DNA of 64,000 nt from Tuctoria greenei (Eukaryota; Streptophyta; Magnoliopsida; Poales; Poaceae), in NCBI GenBank assembly GCA_036927565.1, contig JAYESD010000001.1, positions 74,729,751 to 74,793,750 on the forward strand, read 5' to 3'. The notes below the pieces were generated by a model. That model worked only from the letters and a program-made list of their open reading frames with translations, searched no databases and was not told where the DNA came from. Positions 40,666 to 53,394 of this stretch are shown piece after piece. Each line of letters opens with the position of its first letter. Within the stretch, counting starts at the first letter, position 1. Made by a program: the position numbers and the translations under genes.

Positions 40666-43600
40666 TTACGCGGAATTTGGAAGAATGGCGTGGAAATCAA
40701 TTAAATTTACCATGTCAATATCTTTTTTCACATCCTCTTGGGAGTCTAGGAAGATTTTGAGGTGGTGCCCATTTACCTTAAATAGATGGCCTTCATCATC
40801 TTGAGTGTGCAGGCCCCATGAGATGAAGATCCTATTACGAGAAAGGGTTCCTCCCATTTACTTCTCAATTTCCCATGTCCAAAGAGTTTTACCCTAGAGT
40901 TAAAGAGAAGGATTTTATCTCCAGGCTTAAACTCTTTTGGGGTAATCTATTTGTCATGCCATCTCTTGGTTCATTTATTATAGATCTTGGCACTATGGTA
41001 CGCCTTATCCCTCCATTCCTCAAGCTCGAAGATCTGCCTAGTCTTATCAAGATCCATGTTCCACCATTTTAGGGCACAATGAGCTCTATGTTCCAACTCT
41101 ACAGGAAGATGGCAAGTCTTCCTGTAGACAAGTTGGAATGGAGATATGCCAATGGGTGTCTTGTAGGAAGTTCGATATGCCCACAATGCGTCAGGTAGAT
41201 TTTGTTTCCATCCAGTTCCCATCTCCAAGATAGTCTTTTGCATAATATTTTTGATTTGTTTGTTAGATTTTTTTGCTTGACCGCTTGTTTGTGGGTGGTA
41301 GGGAGTAGCAATATTATGCTGAACCCCAAGCTCCCTTAGAAATCTCTGGAAGGTCTTATCAATGAAATGAGACCCTCCATCACTTATGACCATTCTGGGA
41401 GTGCCAAAGCATGCGAAAATGATCTCATGGAACATTTTCCTAGCTTGCTCGGAGTCAGCATTTCTGCAAGGCAATGCCTCTACCAATTTTAACACATAAT
41501 CGACGACCACAAGAATATACTCGCAATCATAGGACTTTGGAAAATGTCCCATTGAGTCAATACCCCACACATCGAATAATTCGACTTGGAGATTATATGT
41601 GAGGGGCTTGGCATTACGTGCAGTGATTCCTTCATGCTTTTGGCATTTCCAACATCAGCAAATGAATTCCTTGGTATCTTCATACATTGAAGGCCAATAG
41701 AATCCACTTTGTTAGATCTTCGCTTGAGTACGGTAAACACCGTAATGGCCTCCATAGGGGCCAACATGGCATTTTTCAATCATTTTGGTGCCTTCGATCT
41801 TGGGCACACACCTTCTAAGAAGGCCATCGGTACATACTCGATAGAGGTATGGGTTGCCCCACAGGTGTCTACGACTCTGATAAATTAGCTTCTTTTTGTT
41901 TTCCCCTGGCGGTACGTGCCCTATGACCATGAAGTTCACGATATCCACATACCAAGGGTGAGAGTCGGTCACCTTCAGTAACATTTCAACATGTAGGAAG
42001 TCATTAATGGGTACAACCATGCGTTGTGTGACTTCCATACGTGAGAGATGATCCTCAACTGAATTCTCCACTCCTTTCTTATCCTTAATCTCCAAATCAA
42101 ATTATTGGAGTAGGAGAATCTATCGGATTAGCCTTGGTTTAGCATCCTTTTTGGTGAGCAAAAAATTCAAGGTTGCATGGTCCGTGTAGACAATGACCTT
42201 GGCTCCAACCAAATAAGACCTAAACTTATCAATAGCTAAGACTACAACAAGGAGCTCCTTTTCCGTAGTGGAATAACTGAGTTGTGCTCCTGTTAGAGTC
42301 TTGCTAGCATAGGATATGGTGTGATGCTTCTTATCATTGGTTTGTCCTAAGACCGCACCAACAACAAAATTGCTGGCATCACACATGATTTTTAATGGCA
42401 GCGTCCAATCAGGGTGTTGGATGATTGGAGCTGAGACAAGTGCCTTTTTGAGTGTATCAAAGGATTTAAGGCACTCCTCAAAGAAATCAAAGGGAGCATC
42501 CTTAGCTAATAGGTTTGTGAGGGGTCTATCGATTTTGGAAAAATCCTTGATAAATCATCGGTAGAACCCGCATGATCTAAAAAGCTGCGGATTCCCTTAA
42601 TGTTGATTGGAGGTGGAAGTTGTTCAGTGACTTCAATTTTTCTTTGTCCATCTCTATCCCACTCTCGGACAATAAGTGTCCGAGAATGATGCCTTCACGA
42701 ACCATAAAATGGCACTTCTCCTAATTAAGCACCAGGTCCATCTCTTGGCATTTTTGCAAGACCTTGTCTAAATTTTCCAGATAATGATCTAAAGTTTTTC
42801 CATCGACGGAAAAATCGTCCATGAAAACTTCAATGATTTCCTCAATCATGTCGGAAAAAATAGACATCATGCACCTTTGAAAGAAGGTAGGTGCATTACA
42901 CAGTCCAAAAGACATTTGCTGGTAGGTGTACATCCCGTACGGACATGTGAATGTAGTCTTACTTTGATCATCGAGATGAATGAGAATTTGATGATAGCTC
43001 GAGTACCCATCAAGGAAACAACATCATGGGTGTTTTGCCAATTGTTCCAACATCTCATCAATGAAGGGTAATGAAAAATGATCCTTCCTAGTTGCCTTAT
43101 TGAGTTTTCGGTAATCAATGCACATCCTCCATCCCGTGATGGTTCGTTGAGGAATTAATTCATTTTCTCATTTTGAACGACCGTCATTACTCCCTTATTT
43201 GGCACTACCACTCATTATGAGGCATAGGATAAATAATCCCGGCATGAAGGAGTTTCAATACCTCCTTCTTGACAACCTCATGAATCACATTATTCAACCG
43301 TGGTTGAGGTTCCCGTGAGGGGGTACTCTCGGGGTTGATGGAAATGCGATGGGTGCAAAGAGCAGGGCTGATGCCCTTGAGGTCTTGGAGTGAGTAGCCA
43401 AAAACAATATTATACTTTTTCTATCAGGGCTATTAGTTTGAGCGTTTCATCATCTGAAAGCTTGTCACTTATGACGACAGGGGCTTCCAAATCTCCATTT
43501 AGAAAAGCATAGCTTAGGCCTGGAGGCAAGATTTTTAGCTCAATAGGAGGTTTGGGTGTGGGCTCCTCTTTTGGCAAGTCAAAAGTCTCCAGAAGCTTAT

Positions 43601-43799
43601 CCTCTTCTTGTATGAAATCTTCTTCTCCTTCTACTTCAGGAGTCTCCAAATAATTGAGAGACCTAACCTTCTCAATTGGCCCATCTTGGTGGGGTGGTTC
43701 CGCAGATGTGTTCTTGGAATGCATAATGGCAATGCAAATTTTATTCCCTCTCAGATTAATGTTGAGGTTTCCTTCAGAGAGGAATTCCATGAGGAATTT
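40666..43799 (-). pseudogene. pol: pol of element E (Athila type), fragmented
   Basis: In order from high to low: end of the protease region (EKFLMEFLSEGNLNINLRG, about 43800-43740); RT pieces with TYQQMSFGLCNAPTFFQRCM and the catalytic FMDDFSVDG (about 42930-42720); RNase H (MCDASNFVVGAVLGQ, YTDHATLNFLL, 42386-42120); integrase zinc region (GPYGGHYGVYRT, about 41780-41712); and integrase core in one 199-codon frame, 41570-40971 (GIDSMGHFP, SDGGSHFIDK). The C-terminal piece (FKVNGHHLKIF) reaches about 40680. The third catalytic residue of integrase, normally Glu in the QAEVSN motif, is Lys here (GQAKKSN). With the many stops, this copy is dead. Confidence 0.85.
43795..43799 (+). repeat. Left target-site duplication of element D (AATTT)
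   Basis: AATTT before the LTR start TGTAAAACCCC, repeated at 62854-62858. Confidence 0.88.
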
Positions 43800-46700
43800 T
43801 GTAAAACCCCAAAAATAAAACTATGCAATTAATTTTTGCGAAATTAAATAACTAAGAAAAGAAAATAGGATTTTTGTGCATGGGTTACTTAATAGAATTG
43901 AAATGACTGAAGCTTAAAATTTCAAACTTAATTCAACTTCAAGTCTAACTCAGCAAATGTAAGATTTTAGCCCAAAAAAATATTAATGTAATTCATTTGA
44001 GGTCCTTGATGGTTTTGGAAGAATAGGGAGGGAAAGTAAGACAATATTTTCAAATATGAATTCAAATTCAGATTTGAATTTTTGAACTATTCACCAATGA
44101 AAAGTTCAGATTTGGATGTGCCATAAACATTGTCAAATCCAAATGAGTACCAATGATAATTCAACCATATTGTGGGAGTATTGACTGGAGATTATTGCAT
44201 TGGAAAGTATGGATAAAGAGGTGAGGGCTGGGACCCACTTGTCATGCAGTGAACCAGCACAACAGAGCAAAACGTGCTCCATTTCCCTGCTCTTCCCATG
44301 GCGCCACCACACCTATTGCATGTGCCACATCCCCATCAACAGCCTGTCCACAGCATGCCCCAACCTGTTGCCCTTATCGTCGATAGGAAAGTCTTAATCG
44401 ACACTTTTCCTCTCTGCTCCCGTGCGCTTGATTTTTCTGCCGCCATCCCAAAAATTCCCGTGGAATCACGTCAGCCGGCGTTTTCCTTGGTTTCCTACTG
44501 TACCGAGCTGGTGGCCAGCTGCGCTGGCGTCACCTCTACCTGCTCGACGAAAGCCGGCACCACTTTCGGCCTCCCCAACGCGAGCAGGGCGAGTATTTCA
44601 TTCTTAGGGCTCAAAACAGTGCCGCCCCTGTTCATCGAATTCTGGTCGTCTTGGCCCGTCTTCCACTCAACAGAAGATGCACCAAGGTTCGCCACAACTC
44701 CACCGTGTTGTCCCCTTTGTTGCTAGTCTGTTAGTAGCACTGTTTAGCCGGAGTTTGAATTTTTTATTTGGCCGTTCTCAAGAATAGGGGAAGTTTCCGC
44801 CAATCAATTCGGATTCTACGTATGATTATTTTTCAATTTAGTTAGATAAGATCCTCCTCAGGACCATACTAACCCCCTGAATCAAAAAACAAAGAAAATG
44901 ATAAATCCTAGGCTTTGTTCTTCGGCTTCTTGTACCCGCCAATGCTTGTGACCTAGGTCACCGGTGTAATCCTTTTTCCACTCAATTTCTCCCCAATTTT
45001 AGTTCATATTCTTGTTCCTCATCGCCTACTGGTGCCGTGCGATTAAATCCCGAGCGCTATGGTGCTCTCTGTACACCGGGTGACCTCGCCGGAGTTAGGT
45101 CCGCCGCCGCCGTGGGGAGTAGTCTCCGGTCAGTACCGGCGTTCCCCGACCACTCCAGAGTGCTCCCCGTGTTGCTTTAGGCCCTAGCAACTAGTTTGAG
45201 GAGGTGAGAAGCTGTCTGTATGGCCGTCGGCGTTGGGCGCCGCTGGGTCCGCCGTCGGGCGCCGCTGCTCGGTCCTTGCCCGAGGTTGAAGAATGCCCCG
45301 GGCCGGCCCCACATGTCAGCGTCTTCTAAACTGTCCCGTATCTAAGTGTCGCTGGGATATAATGCGGCTGCACGGGTTTTTCGTGGCCCATTCTGTTGCC
45401 TCCACCTCAGTGGCCCATTTCAAATAGTTGGGCCCACTGTCAACGGTTCAGCCAATTTCCAAAATTTCCAATAGAGAAATAATTGCAGGAACTACCCAAT
45501 CTTTGGAAATTCACCATGGCCAGTATAAATGTCCAAAAATTGTGAAATACATTTTGTTGGATTTCTCATGACAAGTAGTTTGCATTCGTGTAAATTATTG
45601 GCTATGAAGGTCCCTGGTTTTTGCCTAATAATTCCCACAAAATAAATCAGTAGGAATTAATTCCAGGTGATTTACTTATTAGAAAATTCTCAAACTTTTC
45701 CACAGTCTTCCTTTAAATGCCTTTGATCTCCAGTAAAAATTTCAGAACCATTGGAATTCAGTTACAGGAGAAAATTGTGTTTCCTTCTTCTATGTCCCTG
45801 GAAATAGGAAAAACAACAGAGATATTTTCAGAATATTGTAGGAACTTGTAAATTTCATATCTCCATTTATAATGATTAAAAAAATGTCAAAGCAATTGTG
45901 TTGGACTCTATATGAATTCCTCTAGTCAAAAAACCTAGTTTTACCTATGCCAAAGCCTCTGGTTTTCCATGAAAAGTCAGAGAAGGCTAAACACTTAAGA
46001 AATTTTGTAGACCAATATATTCTATTACTGTATCTGAAACTTACCTGGTTGTTCCTCCATGACCATATGAACTCACTGTAATTTTCTCAGGCTCAGAGCA
46101 TCTGTTGAACCTGTATAAATTGAGCTCACATCTATTTGTACAAAACAATATCTATTTCACTTCAAATTTCCATTGCCTAAGTTCATCTTGTTTCCTCTCT
46201 GTTGCTGTGCATTTCCAGTGACAAAACATCCAGTCCTAGCTAGTATTAATCCTTCTTCAGTTGTAATAAACTTCAATTGTTATATTAATAAATTGCAATC
46301 TCTTATTTGCATATCATTTCGATAGTACTCGCGACGAAGGTGGCCAACAAGAAGCACAACCAGGAGTCGAGGATTTCTATAGTGATTTTTTTGTGGTGTG
46401 ATTTCTCGACGAAGGCTACTAAATGATCGTCGCTGATTTTTCTCAACCGAAAGGCAAGCCCCGGTTTGCATTTAAGAAATCTTGCAAAGTTTTCATTTGT
46501 ACACACTATATGGATGAGATGTATTGTGCATTAGGTCTTGTGCAATGAAACCCAATTGCTTGACCAGATTAATCCAGAGAGTGGTTTGGGTAGATCAGTA
46601 TTTTTCCCGTTATGCTATGCTATGCTTATTGTTTAGTTGTAAGAGACGGTAGAAGACGAGTAGTCGGAAGCTACTCGCGAGACTAGGACTTGTTTTACAT

Positions 46701-47826
46701 CAGATTGGGATTATGATATGAATTGTGAGGATTCACTTTAGTGAATTGGGGATCGGGCAGGAGCACTCCATGCAGAAGGACATGGTCTTGGGTGCGTAGT
46801 CCTGCCTATGTTGATTAAGGCCCGTCTCGTGCCAGGCCCTGTTGGTCAAGTTTGAACTGTACTAGGTGCATACTGGCTATATAGGACCCAGGAAACCGAT
46901 GTACCTTGAGGATCCTATGTTAGAACCTTTTCAATCGGCTTAAGATGTTGGTCGCTAGTACAGTGGGAGTCAACTCGCTCATGAACATCTCACGGCAGAG
47001 GTGCACCCTGAGGGAGCTCGCTGTTCGGGTCGATCAAACTGTTTTGATGTGGGCGTGTCTTGGGAAAGGTGGCTGCGTGCAACATTAGTGGGGTGTGCCA
47101 TCACAACTCCGAGTATGGGCGTATGTGTCGTGCGGTTCGGGTGTCTACTGGTTGCAAACACCGTCGCTCGCGGTTATTTGAGCATAGTTGGACACTGAGT
47201 CTTGACATAGTAAGAAGTGAATATGGTTTATTGGAATTTGATACTTCTTGATATATAATTGTATTGCAAACTTGTATGCAGTAGTTGTAGTGCAAACTAA
47301 ATTTACTTTCTATGAAGCCTTAACTTAATGCTAAAAAAATGAAAGTAAGGACTTACTTGTAGGTGTGTCCTTTGTGCAAATTCAGCTTCCATTATTTTGA
47401 GTTTCCAGCATGTAGAGTTTCATGCCTTAGGTGAGACGGTTAAGTCTTGCTGACTGTCAAGCTCACGGTTGCTCTATTGTGGTTTTTACAGGTATTATTA
47501 GCTTATGCTTATAATGTGGTTGTTCGTGGGACCTCGAGCCTGTCGAGATGTATCTCTCACGGAAACCTTGCCACTGCTCTATTCTTCGTGTTACTTGTGA
47601 GAAGTGACTGTGGGCATGGACTTCTTCTCTTGTGCATAGTTAGTTGAGAGTGTGAGTATATAATATTCTGCTGCGTTGTATATTATGTTGTAAAATAGAA
47701 TCACCTTGTGAAATAAAATATTTGTGTTGGTCATTTTGTATGGCTTTTCTTGGGTGTTGTTGGGTGCCGCATCGCACGACACCACCCAATGCGATTCCTG
47801 GAACGTATGGACCCCGGTCCCTCACA
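43800..47826 (+). repeat. 5' LTR of element D (4027 bp)
   Basis: TGTAAAACCCC...CCGGTCCCTCACA. AATAAA at 47712 and the U5 hairpin at 47760-47789 match element C in position. A GC-rich block lies at about 44270-45340. Short ORFs in it recur in the other LTR with frame changes and look non-coding. Confidence 0.93.
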
Positions 47827-49448
47827 GCTTGGTATCAGAGCTGTATTGGGAATAACACGCTTGAAAAACACCTATTGTTGAAAACTATGAAGTAGTAGAG
47901 TGAGGAGTAGTTATTATGCCCACATAAGGTCTATTATAGTATTAGTTACTTAAGGTGGCAAGCTAACCTATGTGTTATTATATTCTGTAACGACGCTCCG
48001 ATGTCAAGTAAGAGGTAAGGTACGCCACTGCAAGGGGAACAATTGTGGTAAGCTCACCATGCGATAGGTAGCATGTGATTGTTTTCGTGGATTGCCACGG
48101 AAATGTCAATATGAGTCTCTGAAACTTTCCATGTTTCTGAGAACATATGACACGTGGTACCCCAGCGTGCTTCAAAATTAGTGGGAGCCCCCGTCGGGTG
48201 AGACATAACCCGATGTGCCTCCTATTGGTGCAGCATTATGCAAAGACATGAGACCCTGTCGGGTGGTAGAAAACCTGTTCATGTACCTCAAGACGTGGCT
48301 TAGCTCGGGGCGGCCCGTATGGAATGATACGGGACAAATGTTTTTACTTTCATATATATTATTGTGAATTGATCGCCCGTGCAGGCTGTGTCGTACGGTG
48401 CCATATGATTCATCTATAATTTGTGTGTAGTTACAGGTACACTAACTGCATTATTCGTACATCGAGTACAGAACGTTTGCGAGCGAACGTCATTAGCGCC
48501 ACCGTTGAGACGTATGCCCGAATACTGGCTTAGGATTTTTATTTGGTAAGGACGTAGTACTGGCATTGCATTCGGGTTACATCGGCACATCGACGGTTAA
48601 AATACATGCCAAAGGTGTGGCTCGTAACAAAAGTGTCAAGTTAATATCCAAATCAGATTCCTATCTTGAAATGATAAAAATGAAATTTGAACCAAAACTG
48701 TAAACCTTTGTTCTTTCCTGTGTTATTCTGACAGAAACTAAGCTCCGGTTTGAAAAGTCATATCTCCTGGTAGAGTTATCCCATGAAGGTGTTCCATACA
48801 TGGTTGGAAATATATGAGAGTCTTCTAAATAATTTCTGTTCATTACCAGAGAATAATCCCCATGGATCATAGCTAAAATTTGAAAATTCCAAAACCTGTT
48901 AAAACTGGACAGAAACTGAAATAGTTTCTGTACTTCTCACCAATTTTATCATAACTCTCAGTAGAAACATCGAATGAGGGCATATGATATATTTCTGGAA
49001 ACAAGATGAGATATGTTACAATGTTGTAATTTACAGTTTTGGGATATTTTGTATATGAAAAACTGTGGACAAAACAGCCATATACAAAGGTGGTGCTGTC
49101 AAAATTTCTCAGAAATCTGGGAACATTGTCAATTTTGGAAATCCATATCTCATTAACCAGAACTGATATTGAAGCAAATAAATACATTATGGAAAGGCCA
49201 GGAAGTTAGCTACAATTTTTTTTGTTCACCTAAAAGCATGATTCTGCCTCTAACTGGATAAAATTCTTCTATTACTCCAGACTGGTCATTTCTGGCAGAA
49301 CAGTTCACCAATGAAGCATTAGTTTGAAAATTTGCGCGAACATGAATATTGTTATACTTTCACAAAGTTCTTGACATGTTTATGTTTTCCTTATATTCAC
49401 TTATTGCTGAGATCAAACTTTGACTCATCCCAAATTCATCTGTGCGGT
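47827..49448 (+). other. Leader of element D between PBS and gag
   Basis: No supported gene. It is homologous to the leaders of B and C, including the donor-like CAA/GTAAGAGGTAAGG at 48005-48020. The acceptor before gag reads CATCTGTGCGGTATGG, where the AG found in B and C is changed to GG, consistent with decay. Confidence 0.5.
47830..47841 (+). other. Primer-binding site of element D (iMet tRNA)
   Basis: TGGTATCAGAGC, exact, three bases after the LTR end. Confidence 0.92.
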
Positions 49449-52151
49449 ATGGTTTGTTCTCGCTCATCCAGTAAGGTCGGCAGTTCTCATTGAGACGGTG
49501 ATGATTTGAATCCACCGCGGGCACCACCATCAATGGTATTGGTGGATTTCATGTCAAGAATGTTCGAGTCTCACCAAGAGAACACTAAGTTACTCCAAGC
49601 TTTGGTGCAGCAATGCCTAACTCATCAAACGCAGCAAGTTATTTCACCTCGAAACAGTTACTTGGATTTTTTGGCAACGCAACCGCAAATCTTCGTGGAA
49701 GCGACTGAACTATTAGAATCAGATCATTGGCTTCGTGTAATGGAATCCAAAGTCGGTGTATTTCCCTGTGATGATTATCAGAAGACATTGTTCGCTGCTC
49801 AACAACTCCTTGGAGCTGCCGGAGCTTGGTGGGCAGAATATAGTGCAACTCGCCCTGAAGGTCATCGGATAGAATGGAATGAGTTCGGTGAGGCTTTCCG
49901 TGCTCGTCATATTTCGACAGGGATTATAAAGACCAAGTATGAGGAATTCATTGAACTAAAGCAAGGAGACATGGGTGCCCATGAGTATTTTAAGGAGTTC
50001 AACCGTTTGGCACAATATGCGCCCGACTATGTGAATACAAAGAAGTTGAGGTGTGATCATTTCTACAGAGGTCTACGTGTCAAACATTGAGTTAGTTTGG
50101 AATTATTCAATCACGGCAAGTACAACGAGTTAGTCCATGCCACTATCCTACAAGAAAAGGAAGATCTCTGTCTTCAAGCAGAGAAGAGAAAGCGGAGTAT
50201 TCCGTATGATAACACTAGTCTTGTTGCTCAGAAATATCGGCTGGTATATCGTTCGCCATCCGGTCAAAGCCACCTGTTCAACCATCATATCAAAGTCGCT
50301 CGCTGCTTGCATCCAGTTTTGAATCACCCCCGCAGCAGCAGCACATAATTTCATATCCATCTCCACACCGCAGCCAGAGATATCCAGTTTTCGTCCACAA
50401 GTCAGCGCTGAACCGACTAAATATCCGTGCTTCACTTGTGGTCCTGTGGGTCACTTTACTAGATATTGTACTGAGAGAAATCAAAGTTGTAGCCAGTCAT
50501 CATTTCAACATTCAAGTCAGTTTCCCAATCAGCAGCAAAAGAAATCAAAGCTTGCCAGTATCCACTATACTACCATTGAGGGTGTACCGGAAGGAGAACC
50601 CGTGTTAGTGGGAATGTTCACTCTCAACCATATACCTATATTGATTCTCTTTGATTCCGTTGCTACAAATAATTTCATAAGTCAATCCTTTGTGTTCAAG
50701 CATCAGCTTCCAACCACTACCACAAAACATCGCTATCTTATATCTTCACCTGGAGGTAATATTACCGCAAGTGATGTTATCTCTCGAGTACCATTATGTC
50801 TGGGTGGTAGAATATATCCCACTACTCTTATCATCCTTGAAGGTCAAAAGATTGATGTAATCTTGGGATGTGTGGTTAAGCAACCACGAATCTGTTCTAA
50901 ACATCATTCCTCGCACCATTGAGCTAAACTCTTCAACTCACGGCCACCACACCTTAATTCTTGAGAACATGGTTCAAGAAAATGCAGCAGTGAAGCATTT
51001 TGAAACAAGTAAGTTGGAAGACATTCCAGTGGTCCGTGATTTCCCATATGTATTCGCTGATGATCAGCCGGGTATGCAGCCCGACTGAGATGTTGAATTC
51101 AAGATTGAATTAATACCGAGAACTACACCTATCTTTCGACGACCATATAGAATGGCACCCAAGGAGTTAGCTGAATTAAAGGAGCAGCTGAATGACTTAT
51201 TGAGTAAAGGTTTCATTCATCCGAGCTCATCACCTTGGGGATGCTCGACTCTCTTTGTCAAGAAGAAGGACAAGACACTGAGGCTATGTGTGGATTATTG
51301 TCCGCTTAATGCAGTGACTATCAGGAACAAGTATCCACTACCATGTATTGATTTGCTCTTCGATCAATTAGTGGGTTCTAAGGTATTCTCTAAAATGGAT
51401 CTTTGCTCTGGTTATCATCAGATTAAGATACGACCAGAGGATATACCAAAGACGGCATTCTCAAATAGATATGGACTTTATGAGTATTTGGTTATGTCTT
51501 TTGGTCTCACAAATGCCCCAGCGCATTTCATGTACTTGATGAATTCAGTATTCATGCAGAGTTAGACAAGTTCGTCATGGTGTTCATCGACGATATTTTG
51601 GTCTACTCCAAATCAGAAGAGGAACCTATCGAACATCTCAAGATCGTGCTTCAACAACTACGTGATCACAAGCTATATGAAAAATTCAGTAAATGTGAGT
51701 TCTGGATTAATCAAGTTCCATTCCTTAGTCATATTATTTCAGCGGAAGGCATAGCTGTGGATCCGAGTAAAGTGGTACAAGTGCTGAAATGGCAATCTCC
51801 CACCTCCGTACATGAAGTCCATAGTTTCTTGCGTTTAGCAAGCTATGATCAAAGATTTGTTCCAAGTTTCTCAAAAATTGCAAAGCCTATGATGAACTTA
51901 TTAAAGAAGGGCAGCAAGTATGTATGGAGTGAATCATGTGAGGAAGCCTTCAAAACTCTAGTGCAGCATCTCACAACAGCCCCGATCTTGGCTCAACCCA
52001 GCACGACAACAACTTTTGATGTTTATTGTGATGCATCCGGCATCGGATTGGGCTGCGTACTTATGCAAGATGGAAGAGCAATTGCATATGAATCAAGGCA
52101 ACTCTGAAATCATGAACACAACTATCCAACACATGATTTAGAGTTGGCAGC
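49449..52151 (+). pseudogene. gag-pol: gag, protease, RT and RNase H start of element D, broken
   Basis: Gag starts at the ATG at 49449 (MVCSRSS) but hits a TGA at codon 15. The gag core is open from 49506 to 50090 (GAAGAWWAEY, AQYAPDYV), stops, and resumes at 50097. Then come a CCHC knuckle (CFTCGPVGHFTRYC, about 50430), protease with LFDSVAT for LFDSGAS (about 50650), RT 51152-51565 and 51577-52107 (VFIDDILVYSK), and the start of RNase H (DASGIGLG, about 52035). The insertion of G at 52152 cuts RNase H. Several stops and small frameshifts occur throughout. Confidence 0.9.
52147..52151 (+). repeat. Left target-site duplication of element G (GCAGC)
   Basis: GCAGC precedes TGATGAG and is repeated after CTCATCA at 57016-57020. 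Removing the insert and one copy restores the RNase H reading frame context of element D. Confidence 0.85.
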
Positions 52152-52558
52152 TGATGAGATCATGCACATTATCATTGCACAAATAAACATGGCACAATGT
52201 TTATTTGTTTGGGATCCTGGCTCAAGTGAATGGTCATGCTTGTTTGATGGAGAACATCGAGATGGTGCACTATATCGTCCACCACCTTGGCCTCCTCCTT
52301 TGATGCACACAAGAGGATTGATGGCGTCGCACATATGGACCCACACATGAGAGAAGATGAACTTGAGTCGAGGACGACTCCAATTCAAGAAGGGGGGATG
52401 ATGAGTACATCACTCCTATGGATATACACAACACTCCATTGAACATACAAGGTGCAATCAATAAAATTCGCATACAACAATTAATTTCAGAGGTGAGCTT
52501 GTTCTTATATGTTTCATTATATATTTTTGAGAATAGATTGCCACCTAATAATTTAATT
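52152..52558 (+). repeat. Inverted U3 part of the G LTR forming the left end
   Basis: About 407 bases, closely matching the inverted complement of the right end (about 56610-57015). It lacks the rest of the LTR and abuts the end of the minus-oriented 3' LTR. Confidence 0.8.
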
Positions 52559-52559
52559 T

Positions 52560-53394
52560 ATGAGTAGGTTTAGGCCCGATCATCCGAAAGGTAATGGATA
52601 AGTCGATTGATGGAGATCTGAAATCGCGAAGTTGGGGTCTCACAAACCATATAACGGCGATATTATTGATCTAAGAAAATCCCAATTGTTCATGGCATAT
52701 ACTATGGAGTATATATAGGTGGGAGTACGCCCAAGGGGGTCTTGGGGTCGTGAACTAACCCTATTATACGAAAATAATGGACTTAGACTTGATACAAGGC
52801 CCAATGGCCCAATACAGTGGTGCAGCACCCTGACAGATTCTAAACTCGATTTTGTTTCGAAGATTCCCGTCGACTCTGAAGTAATTTTTACATGGGACCA
52901 GCGCCATTGGAAAGGATATCCTCTCCCCTTTCCGTGCATATGTAGAACTTCCAAGACCGAGTTCGTATGCGTCCTGAGCGTCCGTTTTAGTGCGTACTGC
53001 TCCTGGACTCCGAGTTGGACATGATTTTGAGTTGGGGTCGGTTTCCATCTTCTTTGAACGTGTCCTCTAGTCCTCCACGCCCCTAAACCTTCCTCTAATT
53101 ACTCCTTGAATCATTCCATTTATTCTAATCACAATTAAATTATTAGGTAGCAATCTATTCTCAAAAATATATAAGGAAACATATAAGAACAAGCTCACCT
53201 CTGAAATTAATTGTTGTATGCGAATGTTATTGATTGTGTGCATCAAAGGAGGAGGCCAAGGTGGTGGATGATATAGTGCACCATCTCGATGTTCTCCATC
53301 AAACAAGCATGACCATTCACTTGAGCCAGGATCCCAAACAAATAAACATTATGCCATGTTTATTTGTGCAATAATAATGTGCATGATCTCATCA
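52560..53394 (-). repeat. 3' LTR of element G, with deletions
   Basis: On minus it starts TGATGAGATCATG directly after the PPT and ends CCTACTCATA at 52560. Compared with the 5' LTR it lacks about 130 bases in U3 and about 170 bases near the U5 end. It contains the TATA-like TATATATAGG segment (about 52713) that recurs at 56190. Confidence 0.7.
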
